DNA of 27,478 nucleotides from Mogibacterium sp. (GCA_016775335.1 JAEUGJ010000031.1:39756-67233), one strand, 5' to 3'; numbered from the stretch's first letter, positions 6,846 through 14,068 are shown. Notes: generated by a model from the letters alone, not told the origin. Made by a program: numbers and translations.

Positions 6846-8441
6846 ATGAATAAGAAGAATTTGAAAAGTCTGTTGTCATTAATCCTGACGATTGGATTGG
6901 CAACACCGGCGGCTGTTTTGGGGAATAGTACAGCCGTCTTTGGTGCGGAAAGCGGATCGGATTCCGAGAAAGCGGTGACCATTTCTTTCGAGAACGGAAT
7001 TCACTCCGTGGCGGATCCGGCAGATGCCAATCGAAAGATGGTAGTATACTGCATGAACAACCAGATGCTTTGACCGCACGATACCGACAGCCTAGGGGAT
7101 GTTTCGGTACCGAAATATCTGAACGGTTATTTGAAAGCGTCGGATTTCGACAGCGAGGAAAAATACGAGGAGTGCATGGACCGCCTGGAAAGCGTTCTCT
7201 ATGCCGGATATCCGTACAATGGAGAATCCATGTACGAAATCGTGAAGGATTCCAAGGACTACGTTCCGACGGAGGAGCAGTTCGATGCGATGCTGGTTCC
7301 TTCTGCGGATGTGCTGAAGGCATTCCCGGAACTGAAGGGCCACACTTTCACGCTGGCTTCGCTGAAAGATAAGAGCGGCGAGAATTACCAAGCACTGGTG
7401 AAGTTTAACCAGGATGTAATCAAAATGGTCAGCAGCGGAACGGAGTCCGAAAAAGAAACCGGAAAGGCCATCCGGCAGAATCCGTTCTTCAAGGCCGCAA
7501 ATTCCGTGGTGTCCTGTTCGGATTATGGACTCACGGCGCCGGAGTACTACTCCGCAGTGAACGGCGGAACGCATTTCGTGACGGAAGAGCAGGCGGTGGA
7601 AGGCACGCAGCACGCGGTATGGCTGACGCTGAACGACTACGGCATTGAAGGCAATAATTTGACGGCTTCCGCCGCAAATGCACTGGGAAATGTGTTGTAC
7701 GAGCACGCAAAGAGCGACAAGGTGCTGAAAGCGGAGCCGAAGTCTTCCAACGTTTCCTTTGAAGGAGACACCGTATTCCGGAAAGACGAGACCTCCGGAA
7801 AGTGGAAAACCGGCTGGATTAAGCTGTCCGAACCGGACGCTTATGACGGGGAATATTCCCTCCAGATTCCGACGGGAATCGTTCTGGAGAAGAAGACCAA
7901 AAACACGGAGACGACGATTCAGAGCGGTGAGGAATTCCGCCTGGTATCCGAAGAGAAGCCTTCCGAAGACGCTTCAATCACCGCATCCGCCAAGGTTCAG
8001 TGGCTGCAGGAAATGAATCAGTATCGTCCGGCGCAGGAAGTGACGGTGAACGGAAAGAAGTTCCAGCGCATGATTGGAGCGATGGTGGAAACCGAATCGC
8101 TGCAGGCAACCCTGTCCTATTCGGTAAAAGAAGAAGAGAAGGAGCCGCCAACGGACCCGACGGATCCGGCCGGTCCGACCAATCCGGGCGATTCGAGCAA
8201 TCCGGGTACTACGGAGAATCCGGGCGATTCCGCGGATCAAAACAATCCGGAAAACCCATCGAATCCGACCGACACCGAAAACAAGGGCAGCAAGGAAACG
8301 AAGAAAACCACAACTGCAAAGAGAGCCGCCAAAACCACCGTTGAAACCGGAGACGATTTCAATCCGGTGCTGTACGGCGGGGTGGTCCTGTTGGCAATTG
8401 CCGGCCTGATCGGCATCGTTCGGTACAGAAAAAAGAATTAA
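6846..8441 (+). pseudogene. Cell-wall thioester-domain adhesin interrupted by one in-frame TGA
   Basis: One reading frame of 531 codons runs from ATG 6846 to 8441 with a single stop, TGA at 7071-7073 (codon 76). The N-terminus is a Sec signal peptide (MNKKNLKSLLSLILT...). Cys69 in VVYCMNN and Gln255 in TQHAVW match the Cys and Gln motifs of bacterial thioester domains (TED, PF08341), which form an internal thioester and bind host surfaces covalently. A Pro/Asn/Gly/Thr-rich wall-spanning stretch (about residues 435-480) follows, then a sorting signal: TVETGDD, a hydrophobic segment and RYRKKN, a Clostridia-type sortase variant of LPXTG. The TGA lies between the two thioester residues, directly before PHD. 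A Trp often stands there in my recollection of this family, so TGG to TGA is the likely change. AAAGGGG (6834-6840) is the ribosome site. If TGA is read as stop, the downstream part could start only at TTG 7131 without a signal peptide. Confidence 0.8.
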
Positions 8442-8446
8442 AACGT

Positions 8447-8500
8447 GAATGCTTGCATTCAAAAAGGATTGCTCCAATGCGTCGGAGCAATCCTTTTTTT
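8447..8500. terminator. Bidirectional terminator between the adhesin and the minus-strand operon
   Basis: 15-nt arm AAAAAGGATTGCTCC (8461-8475), 8-nt loop, GGAGCAATCC (8484-8493) and seven T (8494-8500). The flanking A and T runs let it work on both strands, serving the adhesin gene (+) and the 8503-8991 lipoprotein gene (-). A small palindrome GAATGC-TT-GCATTC (8447-8460) precedes it. Confidence 0.92.
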
Positions 8501-8502
8501 GC

Positions 8503-8991
8503 TTAGTCGTTCTCGATCACGAACCGATATCCGTCGGAATTCTTCTTCAACTTGCATTCCACTTCGCCCATATCGTAGGAGGTGCGGCCGTCCTTCCGGA
8601 AAGAGGAGAACATGTCCTTCACCTCTTCGTAGGTGAGCTCCGGATCCATAGCGATGATCAGATCCCGAACCACCACATCCAGGTTTTCATCCTCCAGGTC
8701 CTTAGCTTGAACTGCCACCTGCAAGTCATCGTCCTCAGTGGTGAAAGTGACGGTGAGGTCCCTCACCTTGCAGCTGGCGGAACCGTCTTCCTGCGTCAGG
8801 TCATCGGACTGAATCGGGTTTTCCGCATCCATGTTGTACTGGTTCAGATAGGATTCCAGCGCGTCGTTATCCAGGCCGGTCACGGCCTGCTTCTGATTGC
8901 CGGGATCCTCTTCTTCTTTGGAGCTTCCGCAGGCGGTGACAGACAGGGTCAACGCCGCCAGGAGCAGCATGATCAATAATTTCTTTTTCAT
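8503..8991 (-). CDS. Small lipoprotein of unknown function
   Basis: The 162-aa product has a signal peptide MKKKLLIMLLLAALTLSVTAC with lipobox SVTAC, so it is predicted to be lipid-anchored at Cys21. The mature part is strongly acidic, starts with a Ser/Lys/Glu linker, and shows no recognised domain; the segment VRDLTVTFTTEDDDLQVAVQ suggests beta structure. AAAGGA (forward 9001-9006) precedes the start. It is last in the likely GH25-exonuclease III-lipoprotein transcript, 20 nt after the nuclease gene, and ends at a shared bidirectional terminator. Confidence 0.85.
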   Translation of the reverse strand: MKKKLLIMLLLAALTLSVTACGSSKEEEDPGNQKQAVTGLDNDALESYLNQYNMDAENPIQSDDLTQEDGSASCKVRDLTVTFTTEDDDLQVAVQAKDLEDENLDVVVRDLIIAMDPELTYEEVKDMFSSFRKDGRTSYDMGEVECKLKKNSDGYRFVIEND

Positions 8992-9011
8992 CTTCAGTGT
9001 TCCTTTCTTTT

Positions 9012-9773
9012 CTAGAATTCAATATCCAATTCCACCGGGCAGTGGTCGCTGCCGGTGATATCCGTCAGAATCTTCGAGTCCTTAATTCGGTCCTGCAGGG
9101 AGTCGGAGACGATAAAATAATCAATCCGCCATCCGGCGTTGTTCTTCCGGGCGTTGAACCGGTAGGACCACCAGGAGTAGATTCCGGCACGGTCGGGATA
9201 GAAATACCGGAAGGTGTCGGTAAATCCGGCATCCAGAAGCTCCGTCATTTTACCCCGCTCCTGATCCGAGAAGCCCGCGTTGCCCCGGTTGGATTTCGGA
9301 TTCTTCAGGTCGATCTCCTCGTGGGCCACGTTCAGATCGCCGCAGTAGATGACCGGGTGCGTCCGATTCAGGTCCAACAGGTAATTCCGCAGGTCATCCT
9401 CGAATTCCATGCGGTAGTCGATGCGCTTCAGCTCGCCCTGGGCGTTGGGCACGTAGCAGCACACCAGGTAGAAATCCGGGTATTCCAGCGTGATGAGGCG
9501 CCCCTCATCGTCGTGCTTGCCCTGCATGCCGTAGTGCACGGAGAGGGGTTCCCCCAGAGTTTTACGGGCAAAAATAGCGGTGCCGGAGTAGCCCTTCTTT
9601 TCCGCGCTGTTGTAATATTCGTAATAGTCTTCCGGGTGGAAGTCCGCCTGTCCCGGCTGCATTTTGGTTTCCTGCAGGCAGACGAAATCCCCATCCGCCT
9701 CCCGGAAGAACTCCGAGAAGCCCTTGTTCAGGCAGGCCCGAAAGCCGTTCACATTCCATGAAATCAGTTTCAT
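9012..9773 (-). CDS. exoA: Exodeoxyribonuclease III (AP endonuclease)
   Basis: The 253-aa enzyme of base-excision repair cuts at abasic sites and trims 3' ends. It is an EEP-fold nuclease with MKLISWNVNGFRA, the metal-binding Glu35 in CLQETK, Tyr107 in CCYVPN, Asp146/Asn148 in YCGDLNVAH, a substrate loop NRGNAGFSDQER, WWSYRFNARKNNAGWRIDY, and the catalytic His244 in SDHCPVEL. Full family length. AAAGGAG (forward 9779-9785) is 5 nt from the start. It lies 17 nt after the GH25 lysozyme gene and 20 nt before a lipoprotein gene, so co-transcription is likely although the functions look unrelated. Confidence 0.96.
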   Translation of the reverse strand: MKLISWNVNGFRACLNKGFSEFFREADGDFVCLQETKMQPGQADFHPEDYYEYYNSAEKKGYSGTAIFARKTLGEPLSVHYGMQGKHDDEGRLITLEYPDFYLVCCYVPNAQGELKRIDYRMEFEDDLRNYLLDLNRTHPVIYCGDLNVAHEEIDLKNPKSNRGNAGFSDQERGKMTELLDAGFTDTFRYFYPDRAGIYSWWSYRFNARKNNAGWRIDYFIVSDSLQDRIKDSKILTDITGSDHCPVELDIEF

Positions 9774-9790
9774 TCATTCTCCTTTCCGTT

Positions 9791-10924
9791 TTACAGAAGC
9801 GTCTTAATTCGGAAACCGGTGGCGAGGCGGTCTTTGTATTTGCCGATGCCCGTCACGATGGCGTACCCGGTTCCCGCCGACGCATTCTTCACGTAACCCA
9901 CTTGGTAATCCCTTCCTTCCTGAAGGGTGGTGTTCCCGTCCTTCACAATCAGCTTCGGCTGAATCGGCTTTCCGATGTAATAGAAGCTGTGTTTTTCCAG
10001 CTGCACGGTGCAGTCCCGGACAGAGCGCGCACCGGCCGTTCGCCGGCCCCGCGTGGCTTCCCCGTTCGGCCCAAAATACCAGAAGTTCCGGTCCACGGTG
10101 CCGGAAATTCCATTCACCTTTTCCTCGAAGGACGCCTGCCAGAATGTATAATCCTGCGGGTAATCCGTGGAGGAATTGTAGTGGGCCAGCCATACCCGGG
10201 CAAAACCGGCGATTTTCTTCGGGTTCACCTTGTGCATCAGCAGGTTGTAGTTGGAGTACACGGCGGGCTCGTATCCGGCCTCCCGCACGACTTCGCAGAA
10301 CGCTTCCGCAATCTCGGTGCCCTTCGCCGCCTTATATTTCTTGCCGCTCATAAATTTCTCCAACCGCCCCTTCGGATACAGCTCGTAGTCCATCACCAGC
10401 GGCAAATCGATTTGGTACCCGTCCGCCGCGTTCACCAGTTTCCGGGCCTCCTCCCGGGCCTCTTTCTTCGTGGTAGCTTGGGAGTAAAAATAGACGCCCA
10501 CCATGAGTCCGGCTTTCCGGGCGCCCTGAATGTTTTCTTTGAATTCCGAATCGGCATGGAGCTTTCCTTTGGAGGAATCCCGGTAGCCTGCACGGATGAA
10601 GACGAAATCCACGCCGCTTCTTTTTACCTGATTCCAATTGTTGGACGCGCCGTCGCCTTGAGCGTAGGACACGTCGATGCCGTCGATGACCAGGGCATTG
10701 TCAAATTTTGCCGCATGGGTGTATTTTCCCGAACCGATCTGGGTCGGGTGGGAGTAGAGGTGCAGCCCGGTCACCCCGGCAATCAGAAGAACCCCGACGG
10801 CGATGAGGGCGAGCTGCCACTTTTGAAATTTCCGGTTATTTTTGCGGGAGGTTCGGCGGCCGGTTTTCTTCCGGGGGGACTTCCGCTTCATGTGCTTTTG
10901 TGTATTTTTTTTCCTTGCTGTCAT
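9791..10924 (-). CDS. Membrane-anchored GH25 lysozyme (muramidase)
   Basis: The 377-aa product is a glycosyl hydrolase family 25 enzyme that cleaves the MurNAc-GlcNAc bond of peptidoglycan. The first 36 residues are very basic, then one membrane segment (about 37-57) serves as a signal anchor. The GH25 barrel (about 78-295) shows DGIDVSYAQG (Asp84), FVFIRAGYR, GVYFYSQA, LPLVMDYEL (Asp179, Glu181), WLAHYN and GISGTVDRNFW. The C-terminal 70 residues look like the Ig-like repeat common in clostridial surface proteins (YIGKPIQPKLIVKDG, then EGRDYQVGYVKNASAGTG). The start at 10924 follows AAAGGA (forward 10934-10939); an upstream in-frame ATG at 11002 lies before the promoter. Likely first gene of a three-gene transcript. 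Confidence 0.92.
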   Translation of the reverse strand: MTARKKNTQKHMKRKSPRKKTGRRTSRKNNRKFQKWQLALIAVGVLLIAGVTGLHLYSHPTQIGSGKYTHAAKFDNALVIDGIDVSYAQGDGASNNWNQVKRSGVDFVFIRAGYRDSSKGKLHADSEFKENIQGARKAGLMVGVYFYSQATTKKEAREEARKLVNAADGYQIDLPLVMDYELYPKGRLEKFMSGKKYKAAKGTEIAEAFCEVVREAGYEPAVYSNYNLLMHKVNPKKIAGFARVWLAHYNSSTDYPQDYTFWQASFEEKVNGISGTVDRNFWYFGPNGEATRGRRTAGARSVRDCTVQLEKHSFYYIGKPIQPKLIVKDGNTTLQEGRDYQVGYVKNASAGTGYAIVTGIGKYKDRLATGFRIKTLL

Positions 10925-10966
10925 AGATAGATATCCTTTCACTCTGCAAGAAAACAGAGCATTTAT

Positions 10967-10998
10967 ATTATAACACACTGAAGTTTTTTGAATGTGAA
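10967..10998 (-). promoter_or_regulatory. Promoter of the GH25 lysozyme transcript
   Basis: On the minus strand, an extended -10 TGTTATAAT contains TATAAT (forward 10967-10972). No good -35 stands at 17 nt; TTCACA lies 20 nt upstream (forward 10993-10998), so the extended -10 probably carries the promoter. Confidence 0.5.
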
Positions 10999-11031
10999 AC
11001 ATTTGTTAATAGTGAAACTATATGTTATAAT
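10994..11031 (+). promoter_or_regulatory. Promoter of the aminotransferase gene, with direct repeats
   Basis: -35 TTGTTA (11003-11008), 17-nt spacer, extended -10 TGTTATAAT (TATAAT at 11026-11031). GTGAAAC occurs twice, 18 bp apart (10994-11000, 11012-11018), one copy before the -35 and one inside the spacer. Such repeats could bind a regulator of this and the divergent GH25 promoter, but that is inference. Confidence 0.75.
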
Positions 11032-11082
11032 CGGATTACAACATGGGACTAAGTTTTTTCTTGTTGAAAGGAGAAGATCAAA

Positions 11083-12273
11083 ATGGTTAATCAAAAGTAT
11101 TATGGACTGGGAACAGCACCTTCCGGAATCAGAGCGCTCTTCGCTTATGGTCTGGAGCAGGCAAAAATCGTAGGACCGGAGAATGTATTCGACTACTCCC
11201 TGGGCAACCCGAGCATTCCTGCTCCGGCAAAGGTTAACGAGACCATCGCTGACCTGGCAAAGAACTATGACTCCATCAAGCTGCACGGATACTCCGTTGC
11301 TGCAGGTCACGAAGATGTAAGACAGGCTATCGCAGACAACCTGAACGAGAGATTCGATGTAAACGCAAAGGCTTCTGAGCTGTTCATGACTTGTGGATGC
11401 GCTCCGGCACTGGTTTCCGTAGCAAAGGCTCTGACCACTTCCGCAGACGATGAGTTCATCGCAATTGCTCCGTTCTTCCCGGAATATCACGTATTCTTCA
11501 CTTGCGACGGCGCACAGCTGAAGGTTGTTCCGGCAGACACCGAGCACTTCCAGATTAACTTTGCAGAGCTGGAGAAGATGATCACAAAGAACACCAAGGC
11601 GGTTATCGTGAATTCCCCGAATAACCCATCCGGCGTTGTATATACTGAAGAGACCCTGACAAAGATGGCAGCTCTGCTGACCGAGAAGGGTAAGGAATTC
11701 GGACACCCAATCTACATCATCGCAGACGAACCGTATCGTGAACTGGTATACGGAGATGTAAAGGTTCCGTTCATCCCAACAATCTATGACAACACCATCG
11801 TATGCTACTCTTGGTCCAAGTCTCTGTCCCTGCCGGGCGAGCGTATCGGATACGTTTTCGTTGGCGAGAAGTGTGAGATGTGGGACGAGGTATTCAACTC
11901 CGTCGTTGGTGCCGCTCGTGAGATCGGTTCCGTTTGCCCTCCAACCCTGATTCAGAAGGTTATCGGACGCTGCGTTGGCGAGATGCCGAACCTGGAAGCA
12001 TATGACGAGAACAGACAGCTGCTGTTCAACTCCCTCTCCGAGATGGGATATGAAATGGCAAAACCGGATGGCGCATTCTACATGTTCGTAAAAGCACCGA
12101 ACGGCGATGCAGTTGCATTCTCCGAGAAGGCAAAGCTGGAGCACAACCTGCTGGTTGTTCCTGGAGACGGATTCGAGTGCCCGGGATACTTCAGACTGTC
12201 CTACTGCGTATCCAACGACATGATCAAGAGATCCCTGCCGGCATTCAAGGCAATGATCGAATCTTACAAATAA
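11083..12273 (+). CDS. Pyridoxal-phosphate-dependent class I/II aminotransferase
   Basis: The 396-aa enzyme is a fold-type I aminotransferase (PF00155). Visible motifs are FDYSLGNPSIPAP, the substrate-pocket HGYSVAAGHEDVRQA, VNSPNNPSG, ADEPYRELVY (Asp contacts the PLP nitrogen), and SWSKSLSLPGERIGY, whose Lys binds PLP. The C-terminal PDGAFYMFVK is also typical. The amino-donor specificity cannot be told; aspartate or aromatic/alanine-type substrates are possible. The ribosome site is AAAGGAG (11067-11073). Codon use (AGA, GCA, GTT/GTA) is of the highly expressed type seen in dnaK and tsf, so this may be a central amino acid enzyme in an amino-acid-fermenting anaerobe. Monocistronic, with a strong promoter and terminator. 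Confidence 0.93.
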   Translation: MVNQKYYGLGTAPSGIRALFAYGLEQAKIVGPENVFDYSLGNPSIPAPAKVNETIADLAKNYDSIKLHGYSVAAGHEDVRQAIADNLNERFDVNAKASELFMTCGCAPALVSVAKALTTSADDEFIAIAPFFPEYHVFFTCDGAQLKVVPADTEHFQINFAELEKMITKNTKAVIVNSPNNPSGVVYTEETLTKMAALLTEKGKEFGHPIYIIADEPYRELVYGDVKVPFIPTIYDNTIVCYSWSKSLSLPGERIGYVFVGEKCEMWDEVFNSVVGAAREIGSVCPPTLIQKVIGRCVGEMPNLEAYDENRQLLFNSLSEMGYEMAKPDGAFYMFVKAPNGDAVAFSEKAKLEHNLLVVPGDGFECPGYFRLSYCVSNDMIKRSLPAFKAMIESYK

Positions 12274-12296
12274 GATTACATCATCGAATTAGATGC

Positions 12297-12330
12297 AAAA
12301 ACTCCTGCAGATTTCTGCAGGAGTTTTTTT
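12297..12330 (+). terminator. Rho-independent terminator of the aminotransferase gene
   Basis: Perfect stem AAAAACTCCTGCAG / CTGCAGGAGTTTTT with a 4-nt loop; the T run reaches 12330. Confidence 0.95.
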
Positions 12331-12344
12331 ATGGATTGCGGCGT

Positions 12345-12637
12345 CCGGCGCCGCAGCGGGGAAAAAGGAAAACTCCGGCTTCGGGTTTGCGCATCAAAAC
12401 GGAGAATAAAGGGTTTGCGGGGATGGAAGCGCAAACTCTTCCGGCGCCGCAGAGAGAAATTTGGAAAAACCCGGCGCCCGGTTTGCGCACGAAAACGGAG
12501 AACAAAGGGTTTGCGGGGATGGAAGCGCAAACCGAGCCGGCGCCGCAGCGGGAAAAAAGGAAAACTCCGGCTTCGGGTTTGCGCATCAAAACGGAGGATA
12601 AAGGGTTTGCGGGGAACCGAGCGCAAACCGCGCCGGC
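12345..12637 (+). repeat. Three tandem 96-bp structured repeat units
   Basis: Units span 12345-12440, 12441-12536 and 12537-12632, and a fourth starts (CCGGC, 12633-12637). Each begins with the palindrome-containing CCGGCGCCGC. Inside each, an arm GTTTGCGC and an arm GCGCAAAC enclose a 36-nt loop with the core ACGGA-(about 10 nt)-TTTGCGGGGA. In the loop a second GTTTGCG could pair with the same right arm, so two alternative hairpins exist. Units 1 and 3 are nearly identical and unit 2 differs most. The period is divisible by 3, so long open frames appear in several frames, but none has a ribosome site and none looks like a protein. The stretch 12274-12756 contains only this array and the flanking terminators. 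Confidence 0.85.
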
Positions 12638-12685
12638 AAGAAAAAAGCCGCCGCCCTCCGTTAGTGAGTGGGGGAAGGCGGCGAC
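12638..12685 (-). terminator. Rho-independent terminator of bioY
   Basis: Read on the minus strand, a 13-bp stem with two G-U pairs (forward arms 12647-12659 and 12673-12685), 13-nt loop, and six T plus two more after one C (forward 12638-12646). Confidence 0.85.
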
Positions 12686-12756
12686 GGCATATAAACACTA
12701 TTCAATTGAGTTGCTCCGGAAACCTGTGACCGGGGCGAATGTTTTTTTGTGGGAAG

Positions 12757-13293
12757 TTAAGCGATGACTTTTTTGAGGCGGCCGGCAACCAGATATGCCA
12801 GGACCATTTTCACCGCATCGCCCGGAAGGAACGGTACGACGCATGCCATCAGCGCGGTCTGGATGTTGCTTCCCGCCTGGAAAATAAACCATGCGCTTCC
12901 CAGGGCGTATAGAGCGACCTCGCCGATTACGGTGAACAGGATGTAGTTCCGAACCGGATGGTCGGATTCTTTTGCGGCAAGTCCGGCGAAGAAGGCCAGT
13001 GCGATGTAGCCGATCAGGAAGCCGCCGGTGGGGCCGAAGACGATTCCCATGCCGCCGGTAAAGCTGTGAAATACCGGAATGCCGATGGCGCCCAGTGCCA
13101 GAAATACCAGCATGGCGATGGCACCATCCCGGGAACCCAGCATGAGGCCTGCCAGAATTACGGCAAAGGTGGCCAGGTTAATCGGAACGGATGTGCCCGG
13201 AATCGGAATGGAAATCCAGGAACATACGGCGGTGACGGCGATGAACAGTGCGGACCGGGTCAGCACCTGTGTGCGAGTGATGGTGTTATACAT
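12757..13293 (-). CDS. bioY: Biotin ECF transporter substrate-binding component BioY
   Basis: The 178-aa integral membrane protein is the biotin-capturing S component of an energy-coupling-factor transporter. Features are TRSALFIAVTAVCSWISIPI, the conserved PINLATFAVILAGLMLGSRDG, FHSFTGGMGIVFGPTGGFLIGY, and VVPFLPGDAVKMVLA near the C-terminus, with about six membrane segments. Length is normal for BioY. CTCCTTT (forward 13300-13306) gives the ribosome site. No ECF ATPase or T-component gene lies in the window, so it should use the shared module encoded elsewhere. Upstream sits a palindrome with the geometry of a BirA operator, which supports biotin repression and biotin as substrate. Confidence 0.96.
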   Translation of the reverse strand: MYNTITRTQVLTRSALFIAVTAVCSWISIPIPGTSVPINLATFAVILAGLMLGSRDGAIAMLVFLALGAIGIPVFHSFTGGMGIVFGPTGGFLIGYIALAFFAGLAAKESDHPVRNYILFTVIGEVALYALGSAWFIFQAGSNIQTALMACVVPFLPGDAVKMVLAYLVAGRLKKVIA

Positions 13294-13330
13294 AATAATC
13301 TCCTTTTTTCATTGTATCCCGTGTAAGTAT

Positions 13331-13359
13331 TGTCAACTTATTTGCTGCAAAAGTTGACA
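13331..13359. promoter_or_regulatory. Probable BirA (biotin repressor) operator of bioY
   Basis: TGTCAAC (13331-13337), 15-nt spacer, GTTGACA (13353-13359): perfect 7-bp arms. This resembles the known BirA site pattern (TTGTnAAC ... GTTnACAA with a spacer near 15 nt). It starts at the predicted transcription start of bioY, so binding would block transcription. A partial second copy of the left half lies at 13388-13396 over the -35. Confidence 0.75.
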
Positions 13360-13365
13360 GATGGA

Positions 13366-13394
13366 ATGATACAACATAATTGCACGCTTGTCAA
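13366..13394 (-). promoter_or_regulatory. Promoter of bioY
   Basis: On the minus strand, -35 TTGACA (forward 13389-13394), 17-nt spacer, -10 TATCAT (forward 13366-13371). Start expected near 13359, at the edge of the operator. Confidence 0.75.
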
Positions 13395-13432
13395 CCTTTA
13401 ATTTAGAAAGGGTGACGAGCGGGGCGGCGTCG

Positions 13433-13527
13433 GCGGCCGCGTGCCGAAAATGTCCGGAGACTTGGTGCAAAGGAGACGGAAGAACAAGGTTTTGCGGGGA
13501 TTCGTGCACCAAGTCCATGGCGGCCGC
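13433..13527 (+). repeat. Single copy of the structured hairpin repeat
   Basis: Inner arms GACTTGGTGCA (13459-13469) and TGCACCAAGTC (13505-13515) are perfect 11-bp complements around a 35-nt loop. The loop aligns without gaps to the loop of the 12345-12632 units: ACGGA, AAGG and TTTGCGGGGAT stand at the same positions. Outside are two GCGGCCGC palindromes (13433-13440, 13520-13527), in the place of CGGCGCCG in the tandem units. The arms differ from those of the tandem units yet remain complementary, which indicates that the fold is conserved. The gene-free stretch 13294-13620 holds this repeat, the bioY control region and the rpsT terminator. Confidence 0.7.
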
Positions 13528-13543
13528 GCCAAAAAAAGGCAAT

Positions 13544-13580
13544 AAAAAATGGAACGATGGTGAGACAAGTCCATCGTTCC
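13544..13580 (-). terminator. Rho-independent terminator of rpsT
   Basis: Read on the minus strand, perfect 10-bp stem GGAACGATGG / CCATCGTTCC, 10-nt loop, then A and six T (forward 13544-13549). Confidence 0.9.
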
Positions 13581-13620
13581 GGCGCACTTAACTGGTACGC
13601 GATGTGGGGACGGGTGAGAA

Positions 13621-13893
13621 TTAGTTCTGTGCTTTCAGAGCGTTCAGTCTTGCAGCCATTCTGCTGACTTTTCTGGAAGCGGTCTTCTTGTGGATTGTGT
13701 TCTTGGAAGCAGCCTGCATCAGCTCTTTCTCCAGAACAACAAATGCCTTGGTTGCGTCATCAACGTTACCTGCAGCGAGAGCCTTCAGGTAGTTCTTTTC
13801 AGCCTGCTTCATGTGACCCTTGATACGAGCGTTGCGAGCAGTCTTCTTGTCGATAACTCTAATTCTTTTCTTTGCGGATTTAATGTTTGCCAT
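13621..13893 (-). CDS. rpsT: Small ribosomal subunit protein bS20
   Basis: The 90-aa protein binds 16S rRNA early in 30S assembly. It is very basic and helical, with MANIKSAKKRIRVIDKKTARNARIKG and a C-terminal NTIHKKTASRKVSRMAARL typical of bS20. The start at 13893 (MANIKSAK) is the family's usual start, with a GTGGGG-like ribosome site upstream; the in-frame ATG at 13935 lies close to the promoter and is unlikely. Monocistronic, divergent from lepA, with a near-consensus promoter and a strong terminator. rpsT next to lepA is a common Firmicutes arrangement. Confidence 0.97.
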   Translation of the reverse strand: MANIKSAKKRIRVIDKKTARNARIKGHMKQAEKNYLKALAAGNVDDATKAFVVLEKELMQAASKNTIHKKTASRKVSRMAARLNALKAQN

Positions 13894-13940
13894 TTTGTTT
13901 ACCCCACTTTTCTCTAAAATAGTATTAATTCGCAACGCCC

Positions 13941-13969
13941 ATTATATATTAGGAATGGCGAAGTTTCAA
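13941..13969 (-). promoter_or_regulatory. Promoter of rpsT
   Basis: On the minus strand, -35 TTGAAA (forward 13964-13969), 17-nt spacer, -10 TATAAT (forward 13941-13946). Confidence 0.85.
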
Positions 13970-14025
13970 GGATTTTTTGCAATTTATGGAAATATTTTCT
14001 TGTATCATTTTCGGGGCAAATTGCG

Positions 14026-14036
14026 TATAATATAAT
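14026..14036 (+). promoter_or_regulatory. Possible -10 region of lepA
   Basis: Two overlapping TATAAT boxes (14026-14031, 14031-14036) stand about 35 nt before lepA. No convincing -35 is found at 16-18 nt. Confidence 0.35.
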
Positions 14037-14068
14037 ATGAAAAAATGTAAGAAGTAATCGGAGGAAAA

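Noticed and set aside
7071..7073. Selenocysteine or UGA-tryptophan decoding in the adhesin
   Set aside because: hrcA, hemW and the gene ending at 22160 use TGA as stop, so general reassignment is excluded. The stem after the TGA is too weak for a convincing SECIS, and the position fits Trp, not Cys.
11043..11090. 15-codon leader peptide (MGLSFFLLKGEDQNG) before the aminotransferase
   Set aside because: It has no ribosome site and overlaps the real start, and there is no attenuator hairpin between it and the gene.
10963..12144. Open frame of 393 codons opposite the aminotransferase gene
   Set aside because: Same effect as at dnaK: strong codon bias on the plus strand removes stops from the antisense frame.
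12345..12637. CRISPR-like array
   Set aside because: The 96-bp units are contiguous, with no unique spacers, and no cas gene is present.
12177..12767. Possible repeat protein with 32-residue units over the 96-bp tandem repeats
   Set aside because: The period is a multiple of three, so several frames on both strands stay open. No frame has a ribosome site, and this one starts inside the aminotransferase gene and runs through its terminator.
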